From positions 1 through 64,000 of the forward strand of contig NZ_JBHTHA010000002.1 in assembly GCF_042676385.1 (NCBI RefSeq): 64,000 nt of DNA, in the 5' to 3' direction. The position numbers and the translations under genes are program-made. The notes beneath the pieces are model-generated. The model was not told the DNA's origin. It ran no database searches and saw only the letters and a program-made list of their open reading frames with translations. The stretch is from Paenibacillus_E sp042676385 (lineage in GTDB: Bacteria; Bacillota; Bacilli; Paenibacillales; NBRC-103111). Shown here one piece after another: positions 16,478 to 23,808 of this stretch; position 1 is the first letter of the stretch, and each line of letters begins with the position of its first letter.

Positions 16478-16584
16478 ATCCGATAGTCCACAGCAATTTA
16501 CATCCGAAGACCGAAGAGCAGCTGCGTTCCGCCATGTAGAATAAATGTCATGAAATCATTTACTTAAAGGAGTGATGAACCAAA

Positions 16585-18117
16585 ATGACACAACCGCAAG
16601 GCAAACTGGGCTATATTATTGCAGGACTACTGCTCTCCATTCTCGTGTCTTCCATGGACAACACGATAGTTGCTACTGCTATGGGAACGATTGTCGCAAA
16701 GCTGGGAGGCTTCGACAAGTTTATTTGGGTAACCTCATCTTACATGGTAGCTGAAATGGCCGGCATGCCGATTTTCGGCAAACTGTCCGATATGTACGGC
16801 AGGAAACGGTTTTTCATTTTCGGCATGGTCGTCTTCCTGCTCGGTTCGATCTTGTGCGGCACTGCGCAGAGCATCGTGCAGTTGAGCATTTATCGTGCGA
16901 TTCAAGGGATAGGCGGAGGCGCCTTGATTCCCATCGCTTTCACTATTATCTTCGATACGATCCCTGCGGAAAATCGCGGCAAAATGACGGGGCTGTTCGG
17001 AGCGACATTCGGATTGTCCAGTATTTTCGGACCCTTGCTAGGTTCCTATATTACGGATTACATCGAATGGCGATGGATATTCTACATTAATCTCCCGATC
17101 GGTATCCTTTCGCTCATCTTCATTGCCATTCATTACAAAGAATCGCCTGTCCATGCTAAGCAGAAAATCGACTGGGTCGGCGCAATTACGCTGGTCGGGG
17201 CTGTTGTCTGCCTCATGTTCGGATTGGAGCTCGGCGGCAATAAATATGCCTGGGACTCCGCGCCCATACTCAGCTTATTTGGCGGCTTCCTTGCTTTACT
17301 GATTATTTTTCTTTGGACAGAGACAAGAGCTGAAGAACCCATCATTTCCTTCTCCATGTTCCGTGAGCGGCTTTTTGGCGGCAGTACGTTGATAGGTTTA
17401 TGTTATGGGATTGCATTTATCGTTTCGACGGTGTATATCCCGATCTATGTGCAGGGTGTAATCGGGGGAAGCGCGACAAATTCGGGCCTTATTTTACTTC
17501 CCATGATGCTCGGCGTCGTGGTATCCAGCCAGGTTGGCGCTATACTTTCTTCGAAAATCGGCTATCGCAATGTCATGCTTATCTTTGGCCTCATTTTCCT
17601 GACCGGCATCGTATTGCTTGGCACATTGACGACCACGACCCCTCGATGGCTGGTTACCATCTATATGGTGCTTGCAGGTCTCGGCACCGGCGCCTCGTTC
17701 TCTGTGCTCAGCATGGCGGCCATTCACAATCTCAGCCCTATGCAAAGAGGCTCCGCTAACTCGACGATCTCATTCGTCAGGGAGCTTGGCATGACGATCG
17801 GCATCACCGTGTACGGCATGATCCAGCGCAACAATTTTACCCACAAAATGGCGGATACCCTCGGAGGAACCGATCAACTCCCCGCCGGAGGATCCAATGA
17901 CCCTCGAGCGTTGCTTGCTCCGGATACCAGAGCCCAGATTCCAACGCCAGTCTTGGATAAAATCACTGCAATTCTCTCCAGTTCAATCACTCACGCCTTT
18001 ACTTGGGCGCTTGTACCTACCGGACTTCTGCTCGTTTTCATCTTCATGTTAACCAATGATAAGCTTGGAGAAGCTAAGGGAAATACGAAACAACAGGCCG
18101 CAGAATCGTACAGCTAG
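16585..18117 (+). CDS. MFS exporter, DHA2 (EmrB/QacA) family
   Basis: 510-aa integral membrane proton-drug antiporter candidate, with length and hydrophobicity pattern of a 14-TM DHA2 protein. TM1 carries the family D25 in SSMDNTIVA. Motif A is GKLSDMYGRKR (65-75), and the antiporter motif C is GATFGLSSIFGPLLGSY. AAAGGAG lies 12 nt upstream of the ATG. Separated from the ABC pair by a terminator, but it runs in the same direction and extends the efflux theme. It may be expressed independently. Substrate unknown. Confidence 0.9.
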   Translation: MTQPQGKLGYIIAGLLLSILVSSMDNTIVATAMGTIVAKLGGFDKFIWVTSSYMVAEMAGMPIFGKLSDMYGRKRFFIFGMVVFLLGSILCGTAQSIVQLSIYRAIQGIGGGALIPIAFTIIFDTIPAENRGKMTGLFGATFGLSSIFGPLLGSYITDYIEWRWIFYINLPIGILSLIFIAIHYKESPVHAKQKIDWVGAITLVGAVVCLMFGLELGGNKYAWDSAPILSLFGGFLALLIIFLWTETRAEEPIISFSMFRERLFGGSTLIGLCYGIAFIVSTVYIPIYVQGVIGGSATNSGLILLPMMLGVVVSSQVGAILSSKIGYRNVMLIFGLIFLTGIVLLGTLTTTTPRWLVTIYMVLAGLGTGASFSVLSMAAIHNLSPMQRGSANSTISFVRELGMTIGITVYGMIQRNNFTHKMADTLGGTDQLPAGGSNDPRALLAPDTRAQIPTPVLDKITAILSSSITHAFTWALVPTGLLLVFIFMLTNDKLGEAKGNTKQQAAESYS

Positions 18118-18127
18118 GCACGTTATG

Positions 18128-18175
18128 CAGGGACTGACTAATGAGTTTTGTTGACTCGTTAGCGGTCCCTTTTTA
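18128..18175 (+). terminator. Terminator after MFS gene
   Basis: Long stem from AGGGAC...CTAATGAGT to GACTCGTTAG...GTCCCT followed by TTTTT. Confidence 0.85.
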
Positions 18176-18238
18176 CCGGAAGTAATCTCCCTTTCTCAGC
18201 CATTTCGACAAAAAAAGTCAACTTCTCGGTGAAACCGA

Positions 18239-18268
18239 TTGGCTGAAACGCCGCCTTTCTGATAATAT
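18239..18268 (+). promoter_or_regulatory. Possible dapH promoter
   Basis: TTGGCT (18239-18244) with GATAAT at 18261-18266 (16-bp spacer) or TAATAT at 18263-18268 (18-bp spacer). A 7-bp dyad TCAGCCA (18196-18202)/TGGCTGA (18240-18246) overlaps the -35. Confidence 0.45.
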
Positions 18269-18303
18269 AGGAGAGTCAATCTAAATTTTAAGGAGATGGA
18301 ACC

Positions 18304-19014
18304 ATGAGTGAAATGAATACCCTAGAAATTATTCAGTTTATCAAAGAGAGCAAAAAAAAGACTCCTGTTAAAGTATATGTAAAAGGAAACCTCGAGGCGA
18401 TCGACTTCGGCGAAGGCAGCCAATCCTTCATTTCCGGCGGAAGCGGCGTTGTATTCGGCGAATGGAGCGTTATTCAGCCTATTCTGGAAGCTAACAAAGC
18501 GCTTGTTCAAGATTTCGTCGTTGAAGCAGATCGTCGTAACTCTGCAATCCCGATGCTGGACCTGAAGCCAATCAATGCCCGCATTGAGCCAGGCGCGGTT
18601 ATTCGCGACAAAGTACATATCGGAGACAACGCCGTCATTATGATGGGCGCTCTCATTAACATCGGCGCATCGGTCGGCGACGGCACGATGATCGACATGA
18701 ACGCAGTTCTTGGCGGCCGCGCACAAGTAGGCAAAATGTGCCACATCGGCGCAGGCGCTGTCGTTGCCGGCGTTATCGAGCCCCCTTCCGCACAACCTTG
18801 TGTGATTGAAGATGATGTACTCGTCGGCGCTAATGCTGTTATTTTGGAAGGCGTTCGTATCGGAAAAGGATCCGTTGTCGCTGCCGGTGCCATCGTTACT
18901 CAGGATGTCGAAGAATATACAGTCGTAGCCGGAGCACCTGCTCGGGTCATTAAAAAAGTGGACGATAAAACGAAGTCCAAAACCGAAATTTTACAAGATC
19001 TTCGCACCCTGTAA
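18304..19014 (+). CDS. dapH: Tetrahydrodipicolinate N-acetyltransferase
   Basis: 236-aa acyltransferase that N-acetylates tetrahydrodipicolinate in the acetylase branch of DAP/lysine synthesis. The N-terminal domain (about 1-85) is followed by a left-handed beta-helix of hexapeptide repeats (about 90-215) with segments such as IGDNAVIMMGALINIGASVGD and a C-terminal VVAGAPARVIKKVDD. Length and order match Bacillus DapH. AAGGAG precedes the ATG. The N-acetyl-DAP deacetylase starts 21 bp downstream, so the two form an operon. Confidence 0.95.
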   Translation: MSEMNTLEIIQFIKESKKKTPVKVYVKGNLEAIDFGEGSQSFISGGSGVVFGEWSVIQPILEANKALVQDFVVEADRRNSAIPMLDLKPINARIEPGAVIRDKVHIGDNAVIMMGALINIGASVGDGTMIDMNAVLGGRAQVGKMCHIGAGAVVAGVIEPPSAQPCVIEDDVLVGANAVILEGVRIGKGSVVAAGAIVTQDVEEYTVVAGAPARVIKKVDDKTKSKTEILQDLRTL

Positions 19015-19035
19015 GGTGTTTGGGAGGGATTCCAT

Positions 19036-20160
19036 ATGGCTAGCCCTTTCATAGAGCTGCGCCGTCAGCTTCACCAAATACCTGAGCCCGGCTTTCTGGA
19101 ATTCAAGACGCAGCAGCTGCTCTTGGACACACTGGCCCGGCTGCCGCAAGACAGAATGACGATCCGCACTTGGCGGACAGGCATTCTGGTGTATATTGCG
19201 GGTACGAACCCGACGAAGCGTTACGGCTATCGCGCGGATATGGACGGGCTGCCCATTACGGAAGAGACGACGCTTCCGTTCCCTTCCCAGCATCCGGGCT
19301 TTATGCACGCTTGCGGCCATGATCTGCATATGTCGATTGGCATGGGGGTTGTCACCCACTTTGCCAATAAGCCGATGAAAGATGATCTGGTCGTACTCTT
19401 TCAACCGGCTGAAGAAGGCCCTGGAGGCGCACTGCCCATGCTAGCCGCTGAAGAGCTGCAAGATTGGAAGCCCGATCAGATCATGGCGCTGCACATTGCT
19501 CCGGAGTATCCGGTTGGCACAATTGCCACAAGGCCAGGTATTTTGTTTGCAAATACATCAGAGCTTTTCATCGATCTTCTCGGCAAAGGCGGTCATGCCG
19601 CTTACCCGCACCAAGCGAACGATATGATCGTAGCGGGCTCACAAATGGTCGGACAATTGCACACGATCGTGTCCCGCAACGTGAATCCGCTGGATTCGGC
19701 CGTCATTACGATCGGTAAAATGGAAGCAGGAACGAAGCAGAACATCATCGCTGAAAAAGCGCGCTTGGAAGGTACGATCCGTACCCTTTCCGCCGATTCC
19801 ATGGCTAATATTAAGAAACGCATTGAAGCCGTTGCTTCCGGAATCGAAAGCTCCTTCGGTTGCAAAGTCTCCATCGACTATGGTTCGAACTATCGCCAGG
19901 TTTATAATGATCCTGCATTAACCGAGGACTTCATGGACTGGCTCCGCACCAATGATCACATTCAGCTCGTTGAATGCACGGAAGCAATGACCGGCGAAGA
20001 TTTCGGCTACTTCTTGGAGCAAATCCCAGGCTTTATGTTCTGGCTGGGCGTTGATACGCCGCATGGACTGCACAATGCCAAGCTCGAGCCGGATGAGCGT
20101 GCGATTGACGTCGCTATTGAGACGATCACCGCTTATCTGCGTTATCAGTCCAGTTTATAG
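19036..20160 (+). CDS. ykuR: N-acetyldiaminopimelate deacetylase
   Basis: 374-aa M20 metallopeptidase-family amidohydrolase. It removes the acetyl group from N-acetyl-LL-DAP to give LL-DAP. Visible metal-site motifs are RADMDGLPI (Asp 68), HACGHD (Cys 93, His 95) and QPAEEGPGG (Glu 126/127), with a lid-domain insertion in the middle. GGGAGG lies 8 nt before the ATG. Its position after dapH and opposite patA makes the DAP assignment stronger than family membership alone, since relatives include hippurate hydrolases. Confidence 0.92.
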   Translation: MASPFIELRRQLHQIPEPGFLEFKTQQLLLDTLARLPQDRMTIRTWRTGILVYIAGTNPTKRYGYRADMDGLPITEETTLPFPSQHPGFMHACGHDLHMSIGMGVVTHFANKPMKDDLVVLFQPAEEGPGGALPMLAAEELQDWKPDQIMALHIAPEYPVGTIATRPGILFANTSELFIDLLGKGGHAAYPHQANDMIVAGSQMVGQLHTIVSRNVNPLDSAVITIGKMEAGTKQNIIAEKARLEGTIRTLSADSMANIKKRIEAVASGIESSFGCKVSIDYGSNYRQVYNDPALTEDFMDWLRTNDHIQLVECTEAMTGEDFGYFLEQIPGFMFWLGVDTPHGLHNAKLEPDERAIDVAIETITAYLRYQSSL

Positions 20161-20168
20161 AAAACAAT

Positions 20169-20206
20169 AAAACCTCCGAATCTTTGTGAATTCGGAGGTT
20201 TTTTTG
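20169..20206. terminator. Bidirectional terminator between deacetylase gene and patA
   Basis: AACCTCCGAA (20171-20180) pairs with TTCGGAGGTT (20191-20200) with a 10-nt loop, a T-run on the right and a TTTTATTGTTTT stretch on the minus-strand side. Confidence 0.85.
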
Positions 20207-20233
20207 ATAAAAGTTCCAGGAACTTCGTGCAGA

Positions 20234-21391
20234 TCAAGAAAGTTTACTAATAAATCGCTCAACACGATCCAGAGATTGCTCAAGCACTTCCTGCGAATAT
20301 GCGTAAGAAATACGGATATAGCCTTCCCCATATGAGGTGAAGGCATCGCCAGGAACTACAGCGACGTGCTCCTCTTGCAGCAGCCTCATCGCAAACTCCT
20401 GCGATTTTAGGCCAAATCGGGCGATTGAGGGGAACAAATAAAACGCTCCGTTTGGCTTCTCCAGCTCGAAGCCCATGGTCAGCAATCGATCATAAACATA
20501 ATCTCTGCGAGTTTCATAGCTTTTCCGCATAGGCAGTGCATCGTCCACCCCGTTCGTCAATGCTTCCACTGCGGCATATTGACTTACAGAACTGGCACAA
20601 GTCACGTTATATTGGTGAACTTTCACCATATGCTCCGTCAAGTAGGCGGGTGCAAACGTAAAGCCAATACGCCAACCGGTCATCGCGTGCGATTTGGACA
20701 AGCCATTAATCACGATTGTTTTCTCTCGCAGCTTGCCGATGGTCCCGATGGATCGATGGTTCTCTCCATAAACGAGCTCGCTATAGATTTCATCGGATAA
20801 AACAAACACGTCCCGATCTTCCAACAAGCGAGCCAGATCGGACAGTTCTTGTTCCGTTAACACTTGTCCTGTCGGATTGGAAGGGTAGCATAGAATGACG
20901 CAACGAGTGTTAGCCGTTAAATATGGTTCTAACAAATCCGCCGTTAATTTCAACCCGTTCGTTCTCGTATCGACATAAACCGGCACTCCGCCTGCTAGCC
21001 GGATCAAGGGCTCGTAGCCAGGATAGATCGGCGCTGGAATAATCACTTCAGCTCCTGGTGTCAGAATCGTACGCAGCGTAATATCCACAGCTTCACTTGC
21101 GCCAACCGTTACAATAATTTCATCCGCTGCGCGGTATTGCTGACCGTATTTATTACGAACGAAGCCTGATGCTGCTTCACGAAGCTCAAGCAAGCCGGGA
21201 TTTGGTGTATAGACCGTTTTATTTTGTTCCAAAGCCCGTTGTCCCGCTTCGATAATATGCCGCGGCGTTGGAAAATCGGGCTGGCCTATCGTTAATGTCA
21301 ATGCACCCGGTATGGTGCTTACAAGGTTGGATATTTTGCGTATGCCTGAGATCTGGATCTCTTTCACTTGTGGATTAATAAGATGTTCCAT
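20234..21391 (-). CDS. patA: PLP aminotransferase, N-acetyl-DAP aminotransferase PatA-like
   Basis: 385-aa fold-type I class I/II aminotransferase. The PLP lysine lies in NGLSKSHAMTGW (about Lys 233), with PSNPTG and SDEIYSELVY upstream and an RISYA carboxylate-binding arginine near the end. PatA-type enzymes use glutamate to aminate N-acetyl-2-amino-6-ketopimelate and also transaminate aromatic amino acids. The ATG at 21391 is preferred over GTG 21400 because GGGGGAG is 8 nt upstream. It is 26 bp from the RluD-like gene and probably in the lspA transcript. It converges on dapH and the deacetylase gene, completing the acetyl branch. Confidence 0.9.
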   Translation of the reverse strand: MEHLINPQVKEIQISGIRKISNLVSTIPGALTLTIGQPDFPTPRHIIEAGQRALEQNKTVYTPNPGLLELREAASGFVRNKYGQQYRAADEIIVTVGASEAVDITLRTILTPGAEVIIPAPIYPGYEPLIRLAGGVPVYVDTRTNGLKLTADLLEPYLTANTRCVILCYPSNPTGQVLTEQELSDLARLLEDRDVFVLSDEIYSELVYGENHRSIGTIGKLREKTIVINGLSKSHAMTGWRIGFTFAPAYLTEHMVKVHQYNVTCASSVSQYAAVEALTNGVDDALPMRKSYETRRDYVYDRLLTMGFELEKPNGAFYLFPSIARFGLKSQEFAMRLLQEEHVAVVPGDAFTSYGEGYIRISYAYSQEVLEQSLDRVERFISKLS

Positions 21392-21417
21392 CCGATTCAC
21401 TCCCCCATGGATGAATG

Positions 21418-22374
21418 CTACGATGTCCTTAAAATATGGAGGAGATGCTCCATATCCGCAGGAAGCGGCGCTTCAAACTGCAGCGTTTCCCCCGTTCTCG
21501 GATGAACGAAGCCGAGAGCCGCAGCATGCAGGGCTTGCCCGCTTGTTTCCATCGTGATGCCTTTGCTTCTACCGTACATCGGATCCCCGACAAGCGGATG
21601 ACCAATGAATTTCATATGGACTCTGATTTGATGGGTCCGACCGGTTTCGAGCTTCAACTCCACCAATGTGCAATCGGCGAAACGCTCCAACACAACAAAA
21701 TGAGTTACTGCGTGTTTGCTATTGCGATCGGTTACCGTATACATCTTGCGGTCCTGCGTATCTCTGCCGATTGGCGCATCAATCGTCCCATGCTCATGCT
21801 GGATCGTACCATGAACGATGGCTACATATTTGCGGTGTACGGTATGTGCTTTTAGCTGATCGGCCAAACTCGCATGTGCCTTATCGTTCTTCGCTGCCAT
21901 AATCAAGCCGGAAGTGTCTTTATCGATTCGATGCACAATACCGGGACGAAGCTCGCCGTTAATACCGGATAAATCTTTACAATGATACATCAGCGCATTC
22001 ACCAATGTACCTGAATTATGGCCTGGGGCCGGATGTACGACAAGTCCTCTGGGTTTATTGACGACGATTACATCCGAATCTTCAAACACAACGTTCAAGG
22101 GAATGTCCTCCGCTTTAAGTTCCACTCCCGTTGGTTCCGGAATGTTCAAAGCGATTACATCATTTTCCGAGAGTTTGTAATTCGGCTTAATAGCTTTTCC
22201 GTTAACCTTCACATGACCGTCTTTCACCCATTGCTGCACTTGTGTTCGGGATACATCTTCCTCTAAGGCTTCTGTAATAAATTTATCGATACGCTCACTT
22301 GCATACTGCCGTTCAACCGTCCATTCCACAGCTTCACTGAGCGCTGATTCAGGAGAGGTCTGGTTTGTGTTCAT
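21418..22374 (-). CDS. ylyB: RluA-family pseudouridine synthase (YlyB/RluD-like)
   Basis: 318-aa RNA pseudouridine synthase. An N-terminal S4 RNA-binding domain (about 24-80) is followed by the RluA catalytic domain with HRIDKDTSG, where Asp 151 is the expected catalytic residue. It also has the LKTGRTHQIRVH-type segment (here KLETGRTHQIRVH) and GDPMYG. The target uridines in rRNA or tRNA are not known for this protein. The start overlaps the lspA stop by 26 bp with AAAGGAG upstream, so it is coupled to lspA, the order seen in B. subtilis. Confidence 0.92.
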   Translation of the reverse strand: MNTNQTSPESALSEAVEWTVERQYASERIDKFITEALEEDVSRTQVQQWVKDGHVKVNGKAIKPNYKLSENDVIALNIPEPTGVELKAEDIPLNVVFEDSDVIVVNKPRGLVVHPAPGHNSGTLVNALMYHCKDLSGINGELRPGIVHRIDKDTSGLIMAAKNDKAHASLADQLKAHTVHRKYVAIVHGTIQHEHGTIDAPIGRDTQDRKMYTVTDRNSKHAVTHFVVLERFADCTLVELKLETGRTHQIRVHMKFIGHPLVGDPMYGRSKGITMETSGQALHAAALGFVHPRTGETLQFEAPLPADMEHLLHILRTS

Positions 22375-22867
22375 GTGTTGCTCCTTTTTTCTCTTTTCTC
22401 CAAACGAGCAGCGATTCTAAGAAAATCAGGATAACCCCAATTACAATGGCCGAATCAGCTACATTGAAAATCGGATAAATGTAATAAATCGCTTTGCCGA
22501 ACAAGGTGAAATCGAACGTAAATTGCAAGAAGTCAACGACTTCCCCGAACAGCGCCCGATCCAAAAAGTTGCCTAGCGCACCGCCTAAAAGCAAACTAAG
22601 CGCGAATGACAGCAATACTTTGCCTTCACGGATGGTGCGACGTATGTACCAAAGGATACCGATTACAACGACCAGTGTGATGATAATGAAAAACCATCTT
22701 TGATTTTGTAAAATGCCGAAGGCCGCGCCGCGGTTGCGATGCGAGGTGATAACGAAAAACTCACCGAGTATGGAACGTTCTTCACCGATGGGAATACGTT
22801 TCACAATCATCCATTTGGTGGCTTGATCAAGCAAGAATACAATTAACGCATACAAGTAATACTTCAC
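22349..22867 (-). CDS. lspA: Lipoprotein signal peptidase (signal peptidase II)
   Basis: 172-aa four-helix membrane aspartyl protease that cleaves prolipoprotein signal peptides. The catalytic aspartates are expected in EVVDFLQ (Asp 112) and FNVADSAI (Asp 138), with GNFLDR and NRGAAFG as further family motifs. The frame extends to 22915, but AGGAGG lies 7 nt before GTG 22867, clearly the start. A copy of the recurrent leader element lies just upstream. Substrates in this window include the DUF4349 lipoprotein and OppA. Confidence 0.96.
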   Translation of the reverse strand: MKYYLYALIVFLLDQATKWMIVKRIPIGEERSILGEFFVITSHRNRGAAFGILQNQRWFFIIITLVVVIGILWYIRRTIREGKVLLSFALSLLLGGALGNFLDRALFGEVVDFLQFTFDFTLFGKAIYYIYPIFNVADSAIVIGVILIFLESLLVWRKEKKGATHEHKPDLS

Positions 22868-22875
22868 GTTATTTC

Positions 22876-22917
22876 CTCCTAAAAGTTTTCCGAAAAAAAC
22901 GATCTTCATCAGCACTA
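22876..22917 (-). repeat. Recurrent hairpin-SD leader element, lspA copy (degenerate)
   Basis: GTTTT (22885-22889) against AAAAC (22896-22900), adjoining the AGGAGG of lspA. The CTCCTAAAAGTTTTCC stretch aligns with the other copies, but the stem is short. Confidence 0.5.
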
Positions 22918-23013
22918 ACTAGTCCCTTATATTCAAGGAATTACCTCACTAAAAAAAGCTTCCGCTCGGCACTATAACGGTATGGAACATTCCGCAAGAA
23001 GGGAGCTGTGCCG

Positions 23014-23748
23014 ATGATGACCCATTTGACCGAGCAGCAACTAAGAGAATTAAATCTGCAGCTATTGGAGGAAAAGCTTGATCTTGAACGTCATTTTGAT
23101 TCAAATGACAATTTTGGCTTGTCCCGTTCATTTATAGACAGCACCGGCGAGCTTTCGATGTATGACAACCATCCCGGCGACATTGCTTCAGAAATCTATG
23201 AGCGAGAAAAAGATATTTCTTTAAATGAGCATGCTGAATTTCATCTTCGTCAAGTGAATGAAGCGTTGGCTCATATGGACCGAGGCGATTACGGCGTTTG
23301 CGTATTTTGCAAAAGCCCCATACCTTTTGAGCGACTGCAAGCCATACCAACCACACTCTACTGTCTTGAGCATGTGCCTGATCCGGAAGAGTCCGAACGC
23401 CGTCCAGTTGAAGAGCGAGTACTCTATCCGCCGTTTGGTCGAACAAGCTTTGACGAGCGCAATGACGAAACCGAATTCGACGGTGAAGATGCATGGCAAA
23501 TCGTCGAAAGCTGGGGAACTTCCAATAGTCCCGCGTTTGCGGAAGACCCGAACGTCGGAGACTATAATGAAATGTACATTGAAGCCGACGAGCATGAAGG
23601 CTTCGTTGAATCATTTGAAAGCTTCGTCGCAACCGACATGTATGGCGATCACGTGACAATCGTTCGAAGCAAGGCATACCGCGATTACTTGCACAATGGC
23701 GAAGGCGATCCCTTGCTCGAGCCTGAAGACTCTTACGATCGCGATTAA
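23014..23748 (+). CDS. ylyA: TraR/DksA-type zinc finger protein, YteA/YlyA family
   Basis: About 244 aa. The N-terminal coiled region, rich in Glu and Leu, is followed by a DksA-like finger: CVFC then YCLEH, so the fourth ligand position is occupied by His or is lost (CCCH not CCCC). The acidic C-terminal half carries the YteA-type domain. In B. subtilis, ylyA occupies the same place between lspA and ileS and is a sporulation-linked RNA polymerase-associated protein; that role is inferred here from position. AGGGAG lies 8 nt before ATG 23014, while the GTG at 23008 is too close. Unlike its neighbours it is on the plus strand, divergent from lspA and convergent with ileS. Confidence 0.85.
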   Translation: MMTHLTEQQLRELNLQLLEEKLDLERHFDSNDNFGLSRSFIDSTGELSMYDNHPGDIASEIYEREKDISLNEHAEFHLRQVNEALAHMDRGDYGVCVFCKSPIPFERLQAIPTTLYCLEHVPDPEESERRPVEERVLYPPFGRTSFDERNDETEFDGEDAWQIVESWGTSNSPAFAEDPNVGDYNEMYIEADEHEGFVESFESFVATDMYGDHVTIVRSKAYRDYLHNGEGDPLLEPEDSYDRD

Positions 23749-23760
23749 ATTTACAACAGG

Positions 23761-23798
23761 ACAAACGAGCTTCGCTCATTTGACGAAAGCTCGTTTGT
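23761..23798. terminator. Hairpin between convergent ylyA and ileS
   Basis: Perfect 12-bp arms ACAAACGAGCTT (23761-23772) and AAGCTCGTTTGT (23787-23798). There is no long T-run, so it may act as a weak bidirectional terminator or 3' end stabiliser. Confidence 0.6.
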
Positions 23799-23808
23799 AC
23801 CCGTTGGA

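Noticed and set aside
18176..18303. Lysine (L-box) riboswitch before dapH
   Set aside because: The leader has one dyad but is too short and lacks the conserved L-box core and a terminator before the start codon.
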